Below are positions 1-6,102 of a stretch of 14,794 bases of DNA, in pieces. The stretch is from Qipengyuania_B sp965214525 (GTDB lineage Bacteria > Pseudomonadota > Alphaproteobacteria > Sphingomonadales > Sphingomonadaceae): assembly GCA_965214525.1 (NCBI GenBank), contig CBDCCB010000002.1, forward strand, positions 1 through 14,794, in the 5' to 3' direction. The notes beneath the pieces were generated by a model. It saw only the letters and a list, made by a program, of their open reading frames with translations, was not told where the DNA came from and did no database searches. The position numbers were made by a program, and so were the translations under genes. Position 1 is the first letter of the stretch. Every line of letters starts with the position of its first letter.

Positions 1-431
1 ACGGTCCACGCTGAGCCGGCAAAGCCCAGCATGGTCACATGAGGCGCCAAAAGCGCCCGGACCCGCCTCACCGTGGCGTAAATCGGCTCCAACCGCGTCA
101 TGACGGGGGTGAGGTCGCCAAGCGAGGTATCGGCAAGGGGGGGCGACAATTGCGGCCCCTCTCCCGCCAGGAACGCAAGATGCTGTCCCATCGCATAGGG
201 CACGATAAGAATATCGGAGAACAGGATGGCCCCGTCAAAATCGAACCTGCGCAGCGGCTGCACGGTCACTTCGGCTGCCGCCTCGCTGTCGTACACCAGA
301 TCGAGGAAACCGCCCTTCTTGGACCGCAAGGCGCGGTATTCGGGAAGATAGCGCCCCGCCTGCCGCATGAACCACATGGGCACGCGACGACCGAGCGTTC
401 CGGTCAGGACATCGAGCAGGGGTCCGGGCAT
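1..431 (-). CDS. hemE: Uroporphyrinogen decarboxylase, N-terminal part (cut by window edge)
   Basis: HemE decarboxylates the four acetate side chains of uroporphyrinogen III to give coproporphyrinogen III in cytosolic heme synthesis. Reading the minus strand from ATG at 431 gives about 143 residues with no stop before the window edge. The URO-D signature PMWFMRQAGRYLPEYR lies at residues 18-33, with the substrate-binding arginines R23 and R27. FSDIL at 71-75 carries the catalytic aspartate D73. The family is about 340 residues long, so less than half is present. An in-frame stop (444-446 on the plus strand) lies just upstream, which makes ATG 431 the first possible ATG. There is no strong ribosome binding site. 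The gene diverges from the PPSR gene across the putative replication origin, an arrangement known in Caulobacter. Confidence 0.95.
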   Translation of the reverse strand, partial: MPGPLLDVLTGTLGRRVPMWFMRQAGRYLPEYRALRSKKGGFLDLVYDSEAAAEVTVQPLRRFDFDGAILFSDILIVPYAMGQHLAFLAGEGPQLSPPLADTSLGDLTPVMTRLEPIYATVRRVRALLAPHVTMLGFAGSAWT

Positions 432-443
432 CGGATCGATCCG
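432..443. repeat. 12-bp palindrome at the hemE start
   Basis: CGGATCGATCCG is a perfect palindrome ending one base before the hemE ATG on the minus strand. It lies where a ribosome binding site would be expected, between the start codon and the A+T-rich block. It could be a protein-binding dyad or a small structure in the hemE leader. Its function is unknown. Confidence 0.45.
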
Positions 444-476
444 TTATCCAATAATTAAAGGTTATATATAAGGTTG
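444..476. other. A+T-rich block, candidate DNA-unwinding element
   Basis: Only two of the 20 bases from 451 to 470 are G or C, in a window that is mostly G+C. The block lies directly upstream of hemE and begins with the DnaA-box-like TTATCCAAT at 444-452. Such a block beside DnaA boxes is typical of an origin melting region. TTAA at 455-458 resembles one half of a CtrA site, but the second half at the expected spacing is ATAT, so I do not claim a CtrA site. The block could instead, or also, hold the hemE promoter -10 region. Confidence 0.5.
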
Positions 477-561
477 AAGGAGGCTGTTGGCCCTGTGGAA
501 AGCGGGGATTGGCGCCCCCTGCCCGATCCGTCCCGTTTTGAACAGGGTCGTCGTACAAGGC

Positions 562-583
562 GACTCCCGGCCAGCCGGGAGTC
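562..583. repeat. Perfect inverted repeat with GANTC at both ends
   Basis: The arms GACTCCCGGC (562-571) and GCCGGGAGTC (574-583) are perfect reverse complements separated by CA. As a hairpin this gives a 9-bp stem with a CCAG loop. No T-run follows and no gene ends here, so it is unlikely to be a terminator. Each outer end is a GANTC site (GACTC and GAGTC), the target of the alphaproteobacterial cell-cycle methylase CcrM. A dyad operator or an origin structural element fits better. Confidence 0.75.
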
Positions 584-604
584 AATCGCAATGTGTCCCC
601 ATTA

Positions 605-642
605 TCGACAGGCCCGGGATAAGCTTGCCGCCCTGTCGACAG
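605..642. repeat. Inverted TCGACAGG / CCTGTCGA pair with embedded palindrome
   Basis: TCGACAGG at 605-612 is matched by its reverse complement CCTGTCGA at 632-639, 19 bases apart. The right copy belongs to the perfect palindrome CTGTCGACAG at 633-642. The left copy overlaps the DnaA-box candidate TTATCGACA at 602-610. The spacing fits a two-site protein-binding arrangement within the putative origin. This is inferred from symmetry only. Confidence 0.4.
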
Positions 643-757
643 AACGACCTCAGACGGACTCGCAGTGGGGAGCGTTCGGTCGTGCGAACTTGTCGCCAGG
701 TCTGTACCGTGGTTTATGCAATTGTTTCTCCACAGCAAGGCCGCCCCCACTCGTTCC

Positions 758-1601
758 ATGTCTCGCTTGCACCTTCATCTCCTGTCGGATTCAACCGGCG
801 AAACGCTGGAAATGATCGCCAAGGCGGCGCTCGCGCAGTTCGAGAATGCGGATATCATGCGTCATTTCTGGCCGATGGTGCGCTCGCGGCAGCACCTCGA
901 TCGGATACTGCCGGAATTGCAGGCCAATCCCGGTCTCGTGCTGTTCACGCTGGTGAACCCCGATACCCGTGCCCGGCTGGAAGAGAAATGCCCGCAGTCT
1001 GGGTCTTACCGCGATCCCGGCGCTGGACCGGGTAACGCAGGCGCTCGAGAAACAGCTGGGCCAGGAGGCCAAGAACCGCCCCGGCCGACAGCACGTAATG
1101 GACGAGGCCTATTTCGAGCGGGTCGAGGCGATCCAGTTCACGATCGCCCATGACGACGGGATCGGGTTCGATAATTGGGAAGAGGCCGACCTGGTGCTGG
1201 CCGGCGTGTCGCGCAGTTCGAAAACGCCGACGAGCATTTACCTGGCCAATCGCGGGTACAAGGTGGCCAATATCCCCATCGTGGTGGAGAGCCCGCCGCC
1301 GGACAACCTGTTCACCTTGACGCGGCCGATGGTGGTCGGGCTGACCAGCGCACCCGAACGGCTGGTCCAGATCCGCCGCAACCGGTTGCTGACCTTGAAC
1401 GAGCATGCGCAGACCGATTATATCGATGGCGAACGGGTCAAGGCGGAACTGCAATATGCGCGCCGCATGTTCGCCGACAACAACTGGCCGGTGATCGACG
1501 TGACGCGCCGCTCCATCGAGGAGACCGCGGCGGCCATCATCAAGCTGCTGGGCGAGCGCGAACGGCGGGGCAGCGGACATATTCCCGGAACCGCCCCGTG
1601 A
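758..1601 (+). pseudogene. Pyruvate,phosphate dikinase regulatory protein (PPSR/DUF299), frameshifted
   Basis: PPSR family proteins are ADP-dependent kinase/phosphorylases that switch PPDK or PEP synthase off and on through an active-site threonine. The first 78 codons (758-991) read MSRLHLHLLSDSTGETLEMI and onward, a typical N-terminus, ending at LEEKC. The rest of the family sequence continues in another frame from 993 (RSLGLTAIPALD and onward) to the TGA at 1599-1601. Dropping one C at 991-993 restores a continuous protein of about 280 residues, the normal family length. The P-loop-like GVSRSSKT and the RRSIEETAAAII C-terminus are intact downstream. The start at 758 is chosen by family fit; an in-frame ATG at 716 is possible, and no clear ribosome binding site is visible. 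The stop overlaps the maf start. It may be a sequencing error or a genuine lesion. Confidence 0.85.
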
Positions 1602-2182
1602 TCGTCCTGGCGTCCCAAAGCGCGTCGCGCGCGGCCATACTGGCGTCGGCAGGGGTGGCCTTCGAGGTGGTCCGGCCTGACGTGGACGAACGCGGGATCG
1701 AAACGAGCATGGCCGGTGCCCCGCCGGAAGAGATCGCGCAGGCCCTGGCCGCGGCGAAGGCGGTTGCGGTGTCGCAGGGGCGTTCCGAACAGATCGTGCT
1801 GGGGAGCGATTCGCTGGTCGTGGTCAAAGGCCAGCGGTTCGACAAGCCGGGCAGCCGGGCGCAGGCGGGGGAGCATCTGCGGGCCTTCTCCGGCCGGATC
1901 ATGGAACTCAACAGCGCGGCGACCCTGGCGCGGGATGGCCGTATCGTGTGGGTCGATCATGCCATCGCCCGGCTATCGGTGCGACCGTTGAGCGATGCGT
2001 TCATCGAAGCCTATCTCGATACCGAATGGCCCGCCATCGGCCAGTGCGCCGGCGCATTCCGGATCGAGGGGCCGGGCGTGCAGTTGTTCGAGCGGATCGT
2101 TGGCGACCACTTCACCATCCTGGGTATGCCCTTGCTGCCAGTGTTGGCGGCATTGCGAGAGCAGGGCGAGTTGCCAGGATGA
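1598..2182 (+). CDS. maf: Maf family nucleoside triphosphate pyrophosphatase
   Basis: Maf proteins hydrolyse non-canonical or selected nucleoside triphosphates (dTTP/UTP or modified bases, depending on subgroup) to monophosphate and pyrophosphate in the cytosol, and are linked to septum control. The product is 194 residues, normal for the family. It opens with VIVLASQSASRAAIL, the N-terminal S-x-S-x-R motif. LGSDSLVV, FDKP and the FSGR motif follow in the usual order, then the C-terminal GPGVQLFERIVGDHFTILGMPL. The start is a GTG whose last two bases overlap the PPSR stop (GTGA), suggesting translational coupling. The stop overlaps the aroE ATG in the same way. I cannot assign substrate subgroup with confidence. 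Confidence 0.92.
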   Translation: MIVLASQSASRAAILASAGVAFEVVRPDVDERGIETSMAGAPPEEIAQALAAAKAVAVSQGRSEQIVLGSDSLVVVKGQRFDKPGSRAQAGEHLRAFSGRIMELNSAATLARDGRIVWVDHAIARLSVRPLSDAFIEAYLDTEWPAIGQCAGAFRIEGPGVQLFERIVGDHFTILGMPLLPVLAALREQGELPG

Positions 2183-3051
2183 GCGTAAGCGACGCGCATA
2201 ATCCGTATGCTCTGGTGATCGGCGATCCGATCGCGCAGTCAAAATCCCCTGCGATCCATGGTTTCTGGATCGAGCGACTTGGCATCGAAGCCGCGTACGG
2301 GGCTGAGCTTGTTCAAGCCGATAGCCTACCCGATTTTCTGGCAGGATGCGGCGGCGATAAAAGCTGGCGTGGCTGCAACGTTACCATGCCCCACAAACAA
2401 GCGGTTGTGTCGCTGCTCGATCGCCTCGACCCGGATGCGAAGCGGATTGGGGCAGTGAATACGATTACGCGCGACACCGATGGTGCGCTTCGCGGTCATA
2501 ATACCGACGCGGCTGGCTTCCTCGAACCCTTGCGTCCGTTGCTTGCCGAGCGCCATTATTTTCGCATGGCGCGCGTGCTGGGCACCGGCGGTGCAGCGCG
2601 CGCCATCGTGCAGGCGCTGGCAGGGGAAGGCTTCACCATCGTCCTTGCCGGACGCGATCGGGCAAAGGCCCGCGCCATCCTCGATCAACTGGCTCCTACG
2701 GGAGAGCACCATGCCGTTCATCTCGCGCATTTCGCCGAACCGACCGGTTTCGCCTTCGACGACCGCGACGGCTGCCTCGATTTGGTGGTGAATGCCAGCC
2801 CGCTCGGCATGCGCGGGCAGCCGCCGCTGATGTTCGATTGGAGCCATGCCCCGCCCGGCGCCATCGCCTATGATATCGTCACGGACCCGGCCGATACCCC
2901 GTTCCTGCGCGATGCGCGGGCTGCGGGGTTTTCTGCGATCGATGGCTTTGCCATGCTGATCGGGCAGGCGGCGCTGGCCTTTGAGCTTTTTTTCGGCACT
3001 CCGCCCCCGCGCGAATACGACGCCCAATTGCGTCGCCTGCTTGCGGCATGA
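2179..3051 (+). CDS. aroE: Shikimate dehydrogenase
   Basis: AroE reduces 3-dehydroshikimate to shikimate with NADPH in aromatic amino acid synthesis. The 290-residue product has the substrate-binding SKSPAIHG (21-28), NVTMPHK with the catalytic lysine K73, AVNTI (92-96, N94) and GHNTDAAGF with catalytic D110. The Rossmann glycine motif is LGTGGAARAI. VNASPLGM and a C-terminal DGFAMLIGQAALAFELFFG segment complete the family pattern. Start and stop both lie in ATGA overlaps, with maf upstream and coaE downstream, so translation is probably coupled along the cluster. Length and motifs look normal and complete. Confidence 0.96.
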   Translation: MSVSDAHNPYALVIGDPIAQSKSPAIHGFWIERLGIEAAYGAELVQADSLPDFLAGCGGDKSWRGCNVTMPHKQAVVSLLDRLDPDAKRIGAVNTITRDTDGALRGHNTDAAGFLEPLRPLLAERHYFRMARVLGTGGAARAIVQALAGEGFTIVLAGRDRAKARAILDQLAPTGEHHAVHLAHFAEPTGFAFDDRDGCLDLVVNASPLGMRGQPPLMFDWSHAPPGAIAYDIVTDPADTPFLRDARAAGFSAIDGFAMLIGQAALAFELFFGTPPPREYDAQLRRLLAA

Positions 3052-3677
3052 CGAGGCCGCTGATCCTGGGTCTGACCGGTTCCATCGGCATGGGTAAATC
3101 CACGGTCGCGGCGATGTTCCGCGAGCACGGCGTGCCGGTGTTCGACGCCGATGCGCAAGTGCGCACGTTGCAGGGACCGGGCGGGGCGTTGCTAGGTCCG
3201 ATCGAACGGGCCTTTCCCGGTTCGACCGGCCCGGCCGGCGTGAACCGCGATATGCTGGGTGCGCAGGTCTTTGGCAACGATGCGGCGCTTGCCCGGCTGG
3301 AGGCGATCGTGCATCCGGCCGTGGCCGAGCGGCGCGCCGCCTTTCTCGAACGATATCGTGATGCGCCGCTGATCGTGTTCGACATTCCATTGCTGTTCGA
3401 AAAGGGTGGGAATGATGCGGTCGATCGCGTCGCGGTCGTGTCCGCCCCGCGCGATCAGCAGCGCGCGCGGGTGCTGGCACGCCCCGGGATGACGCCGGAC
3501 AAGTTCGCGCAGATCATGGCGCGCCAGGTGCCGGACGAGGTCAAGCGCAGCCGCGCGGATCATATCATCGATACCGGGGTGACGCTGGAAGAAACACGCC
3601 AGGCGGTCGCCGTGCTCATCGAGGCGTTGCGCGGCGAAGCCCTCCGGCGGGACAGCCAGCGAAAAGACGGCTGCTGA
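3048..3677 (+). CDS. coaE: Dephospho-CoA kinase
   Basis: CoaE phosphorylates the ribose 3'-hydroxyl of dephospho-CoA with ATP, the last step of coenzyme A synthesis. The 209-residue product begins MTRPLILGLTGSIGMGKST, with the Walker A P-loop GSIGMGKS at 11-18. VFDADAQVR and LIVFDIPLLFEKG match the conserved substrate and lid regions, and RADHIIDTG near the end is typical of the family. The ATG overlaps the aroE stop by four bases. dnaQ follows after 38 bases. Length is normal and nothing is missing. Confidence 0.96.
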   Translation: MTRPLILGLTGSIGMGKSTVAAMFREHGVPVFDADAQVRTLQGPGGALLGPIERAFPGSTGPAGVNRDMLGAQVFGNDAALARLEAIVHPAVAERRAAFLERYRDAPLIVFDIPLLFEKGGNDAVDRVAVVSAPRDQQRARVLARPGMTPDKFAQIMARQVPDEVKRSRADHIIDTGVTLEETRQAVAVLIEALRGEALRRDSQRKDGC

Positions 3678-3715
3678 CCTTGCCACGCCCGCTGCAACGG
3701 CGATAGGACAGCGCC

Positions 3716-4405
3716 ATGCGCGAGATCGTCTTCGATACCGAAACCACCGGCCTTGACCACCGGACCGGCGACCGCATGGTCGAGATCGGCTGCGTCGAAC
3801 TGTTCAACAAGGTTCCCACGGGGCGCACCTATCACGCTTACTTCAACCCCGATCGCGACATGCCCACCGGTGCCGAAGCAGTCCACGGCCTGTCGGCGGC
3901 GTTCCTAGCCGACAAGCCGCGGTTTGCGCAAAGAGCGCAAGAATTGGTGGATTTTCTGGCCGACACCCATCTGATCGCGCACAATGCCGGGTTCGATTTC
4001 GGCTTTCTGAATGCCGAACTGGCGCTGTGCGCGCTGGACCCGGTCTGCAATAGCTGGATGATCGACACGGTCGCGCTGGCAAAGCGCAAGCATCCCGGCG
4101 CGAAGCTGTCGCTCGATGCATTGTGCACGCGATACGGGATCGACCGGAGCCACCGGGTGAAGCACGGCGCGCTGCTCGACGCCGAATTGCTCGCCCAGGT
4201 CTATGTCGAATTGACCGGCGGACGGCAGATCGGACTGGAACTGGCAGGCGACGGCGACGACATCGCGCGGGTAGAGGCCGACGGCAGGAACGCCGCGCCG
4301 CCGCGTCCGCGCCTGACGCCGCGCGAACACCGCGCCAGCGCCGAGGAACTGGTGCGCCACGCCGCCTTTCTCGAAACGATTACCCGGCCGGTTTGGCTGC
4401 GCTAA
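3716..4405 (+). CDS. dnaQ: DNA polymerase III epsilon subunit, 3'-5' exonuclease
   Basis: DnaQ is the proofreading exonuclease of the replicative polymerase. The 229-residue product has the DEDDh motifs: ExoI FDTETTGLD with D7 and E9, ExoII HNAGFDFGFL with D94, and ExoIII HGALLDAELL with H150 and D155. The C-terminal stretch of about 60 residues after TGGRQIGLEL is less conserved and fits the region that tethers epsilon to the polymerase alpha subunit. AGGA at about 3706-3709 is a reasonable ribosome binding site for ATG 3716. Its place after coaE matches the hemE-origin-PPSR-maf-aroE-coaE-dnaQ order in other alphaproteobacteria. Confidence 0.95.
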   Translation: MREIVFDTETTGLDHRTGDRMVEIGCVELFNKVPTGRTYHAYFNPDRDMPTGAEAVHGLSAAFLADKPRFAQRAQELVDFLADTHLIAHNAGFDFGFLNAELALCALDPVCNSWMIDTVALAKRKHPGAKLSLDALCTRYGIDRSHRVKHGALLDAELLAQVYVELTGGRQIGLELAGDGDDIARVEADGRNAAPPRPRLTPREHRASAEELVRHAAFLETITRPVWLR

Positions 4406-4411
4406 CGCAGC
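4396..4411 (+). terminator. Hairpin straddling the dnaQ stop codon
   Basis: GCTGCG (4396-4401) and CGCAGC (4406-4411) form a six-pair G+C-rich stem with loop CTAA, and the loop holds the dnaQ TAA stop. No T-run follows, so an intrinsic terminator is only weakly supported. It may instead mark or protect the 3' end of the cluster transcript. Confidence 0.3.
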
Positions 4412-4446
4412 AGTGCCTCCCCCGCCCGGACCCGGGGCAGCTATTG

Positions 4447-4462
4447 ACCGTTATGACACGGT
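4447..4462. promoter_or_regulatory. Short inverted repeat upstream of hpf
   Basis: ACCGT (4447-4451) and ACGGT (4458-4462) are inverted repeats six bases apart, 36 bases before the hpf start. TTGACC at 4444-4449 resembles a -35 box, but no acceptable -10 lies at 16-18 bases. It could be an operator or a small leader hairpin. Support is weak. Confidence 0.25.
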
Positions 4463-4497
4463 AAGCGCAGTGAGCGTATCAAAGGAGACATCACGTT

Positions 4498-5073
4498 ATG
4501 GATATTCGCGTCTCAGGCCATCAGATCGAAACCGGCGAAGCATTGCAAAGCCACGTTTCGGATCGGCTGGACGGAGCGGTGGGAAAGTATTTTCCGCGCG
4601 CCATTTCCAGCCAGGTGACGTTTGGCAAGGCGGCGGGCGCTGCGTTCGCTGCCGACATCGTCACCCATGTCTCGCAAGGCATGATCCTGAAGGCGCGGGG
4701 CGAGGCGCATGACATTCGCCAGGCATTCGAAACCGCGTTGGGAAAGATCGAGAAGCAATTGCGGCGATACAAGCGCCGGTTGACGGATCGCCACACGCAG
4801 GCGGAGCCTTCCACCCTGCAGGAAGAAGCCGCCTACACAGTCTTCGCCGGGATCGAGAACGATAGCGACGAGGATGAAGCGCAAGGCGCCGATGCGCCGC
4901 CCGTCATCGCCGAAACCCGGGTGGACATCCCCGAAGGCAGCGTGGCGGATGCGGTCATGATGCTTGATCTGCGCGATACCAATGCGTTGTTCTTCAAAAA
5001 TGCCGTCACCGGCCGCCACAACATGGTCTATCGCCGCAATGACGGGTCGATCGGTTGGGTGGAGCCGCATTGA
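4498..5073 (+). CDS. hpf: Long-form ribosome hibernation promoting factor
   Basis: Long HPF binds the 30S decoding region and pairs two 70S ribosomes into inactive 100S dimers when growth slows. The 191-residue product has the N-terminal S30AE/RaiA domain at about 1-95 (MDIRVSGHQIETGEALQSHV, ending in the basic KQLRRYKRRLTDRH). An acidic linker follows at about 98-135. The dimerisation domain at about 137-190 contains VMMLDLRDTNALFFKNAVTG. The strong ribosome binding site AAAGGAGA, at about 4481-4488, fixes ATG 4498. A thioesterase gene overlaps its stop; in many proteobacteria hpf is instead followed by ptsN, which is not seen here. Confidence 0.95.
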   Translation: MDIRVSGHQIETGEALQSHVSDRLDGAVGKYFPRAISSQVTFGKAAGAAFAADIVTHVSQGMILKARGEAHDIRQAFETALGKIEKQLRRYKRRLTDRHTQAEPSTLQEEAAYTVFAGIENDSDEDEAQGADAPPVIAETRVDIPEGSVADAVMMLDLRDTNALFFKNAVTGRHNMVYRRNDGSIGWVEPH

Positions 5074-5558
5074 GCAGCGCAGGACGCGGCGCTGCAACCA
5101 CACCTGCGCCCGACGGGGCGAGCTCGCATTACCGGGCGCTCGAGCGTCTTTATCATACCGCCCCCATCAACCGGAAGTTCGCCTCGCGACTCGAAGTGCT
5201 GGAAGATGGCCGCGCGCGAATCGTGTTCGAGGTTGGCGAAGACACGTTTCACGCAGCAGGCGCGGCGCACGGGACGATCTATTTCAAGATGCTCGACGAT
5301 GCTGCGTTCTATGCCGCCAATACGCTGGTGACCGACCGGTTCCTGCTCACCACCAGTTTCAACCTGCACTTCACGAAGCCGGTGAATGCCGGAAGCATCA
5401 TTGCCGAAGGACGGTGGATCAGCGGCCGGCGCCGTGTTCTGGTAGCGGAATCCCGCCTGCTCGATGCACAGGGCGATGAGGTTGGGCGAGGCACCGGCAC
5501 GTTCATGCGATCGCGCATCCCGCTTTCGGGGCTCGACGGTTACCGCGAGCGGGGGTGA
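5070..5558 (+). CDS. PaaI-like hotdog-fold thioesterase
   Basis: The 162-residue product fits the hotdog acyl-CoA thioesterase superfamily (PaaI/YbgC type), which hydrolyses thioesters in the cytosol. The core is AAHGTIYFKMLDDAAFYAA, an HG-then-acidic helix arrangement, followed by the strands LTTSFNLHFTKPVNAGSI and RVLVAESRLLDAQGDEVGRGTGTF. No ATG is available before the conserved core. TTG 5070 is preferred because GGAG at 5061-5064 sits five bases before it and it overlaps the hpf TGA as TTGA, suggesting coupling. TTG 5055 is an alternative. The substrate cannot be told from sequence. The first 20 or so residues are low-complexity and probably disordered. Confidence 0.82.
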   Translation: MSSAGRGAATTPAPDGASSHYRALERLYHTAPINRKFASRLEVLEDGRARIVFEVGEDTFHAAGAAHGTIYFKMLDDAAFYAANTLVTDRFLLTTSFNLHFTKPVNAGSIIAEGRWISGRRRVLVAESRLLDAQGDEVGRGTGTFMRSRIPLSGLDGYRERG

Positions 5559-5567
5559 TCGGCGGCC

Positions 5568-5918
5568 GTGCCGGATCGTCTGCCCGCGCATATCGAAGTG
5601 TCTGCAATGTTGCGGACGATCAGCATGGAAGGCGGCTTTGGTACCGTCCTCAACCGCGGTGAACAGGACGCCGGCTCGATCCTGCTCGTCACGCTGGACC
5701 GCGGGCAAAAACCGTGCATCTGGGAGCGCATGCCACACCGCGACGGTTCGCGCCCGTTTGTCGTAACACTGCCGTTTGACGAAGATAACCTTGGTAAATC
5801 AAGTGTTTACCTTGATCGAAGGACGTCGCAGGACCCGGATTTATGGGTCGTGGAACTGGATATCGGGAATCCCGAACGCTTTGTCGCGAAGATGCTGAAT
5901 CGCGTTGACTTAGTTTAA
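5568..5918 (+). CDS. DUF1491 family protein
   Basis: This 116-residue cytosolic protein matches the small alphaproteobacterial DUF1491 family, whose function is not known. Typical features are LPAHIEVSAMLRTI near the start, GGFGTVLNRGEQDAGSILLV, the W/Y-ERMP-x-x-DGSRP segment, and near the end RRTSQDPDLWVVELDIGNPERFV. It starts at GTG 5568, nine bases after the thioesterase stop, so it is probably the third gene of the hpf group. The ribosome binding site is poor (GGGGGTGA lies about 10 bases upstream). No membrane segment or signal peptide is seen. The 3' third is richer in A+T than its neighbours but stays in family register. Confidence 0.85.
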   Translation: MPDRLPAHIEVSAMLRTISMEGGFGTVLNRGEQDAGSILLVTLDRGQKPCIWERMPHRDGSRPFVVTLPFDEDNLGKSSVYLDRRTSQDPDLWVVELDIGNPERFVAKMLNRVDLV

Positions 5919-6102
5919 TCTGAAACTATCCCCGCCGGACTTTCCGAAAGCGCAGGCGGCACGAACGGACATCACGGTCCGGTCTGTTAGCACGCAGACG
6001 GGGGGTGGCCGGCAGGCTTCAACGGACCAATCGAGGGCGCGGGTAATGCGCATCGGTCCAGACCTGCGTCAGGTTCGCCCACCGCTCAGTACGATGGTTC
6101 GA

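Larger units (their letters stand above)
444..734. promoter_or_regulatory. Cluster of five candidate DnaA boxes
   Basis: Compared with TTATCCACA: TTATCGACA at 602-610 (+) and TTCTCCACA at 726-734 (+) each differ at one position. TTATCCAAT at 444-452 (+) and CTTTCCACA at 494-502 (-) differ at two. TTATGCAAT at 714-722 (+) differs at three, or two against TTATNCACA. The boxes were found by eye. Degenerate boxes occur by chance, so the evidence is their number within 300 bp together with the hemE/PPSR position, not any single box. Confidence 0.45.
432..757. other. oriC: Putative chromosomal replication origin (oriC) between hemE and PPSR
   Basis: No gene is supported in this 326-bp gap. Seen directly: an A+T-rich block at 444-476 in otherwise G+C-rich DNA; candidate DnaA boxes at 444-452, 494-502, 602-610, 714-722 and 726-734; a perfect inverted repeat at 562-583; a 12-bp palindrome at 432-443; a 10-bp palindrome at 633-642; and three GANTC sites (562-566, 579-583, 657-661). 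Established: in Caulobacter crescentus and Rickettsia prowazekii the origin lies between hemE and RP001 (PPSR/DUF299), with maf, aroE, coaE and dnaQ nearby, exactly the order found here. The origin call is inferred from this synteny plus the motifs. The same gap must also carry the promoters of hemE and PPSR. Confidence 0.65.

Noticed and set aside
455..469. CtrA-like TTAA-N7-TTAA site in the A+T-rich block
   Set aside because: Only the first TTAA half is present; the second half reads ATAT.
235..759. 174-codon minus-strand frame across the hemE-PPSR gap
   Set aside because: It overlaps the hemE coding region in another frame and has no recognisable domain.
487..1035. Reading frame beginning TTG 487 just after a perfect AAGGAGG motif
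   Set aside because: The product has no family-like sequence and runs out of frame through the PPSR coding region. The Shine-Dalgarno-like motif lies within the putative origin and is probably chance.
2326..3480. 384-codon minus-strand frame opposite aroE and coaE
   Set aside because: Arginine- and proline-rich antisense shadow of two well-supported genes.
5967..5997. Short inverted repeats (CGGAC/GTCCG and GTCTG/CAGAC) upstream of the cell wall hydrolase
   Set aside because: Five-base arms are expected by chance in G+C-rich DNA and do not align with a promoter or ribosome binding site.
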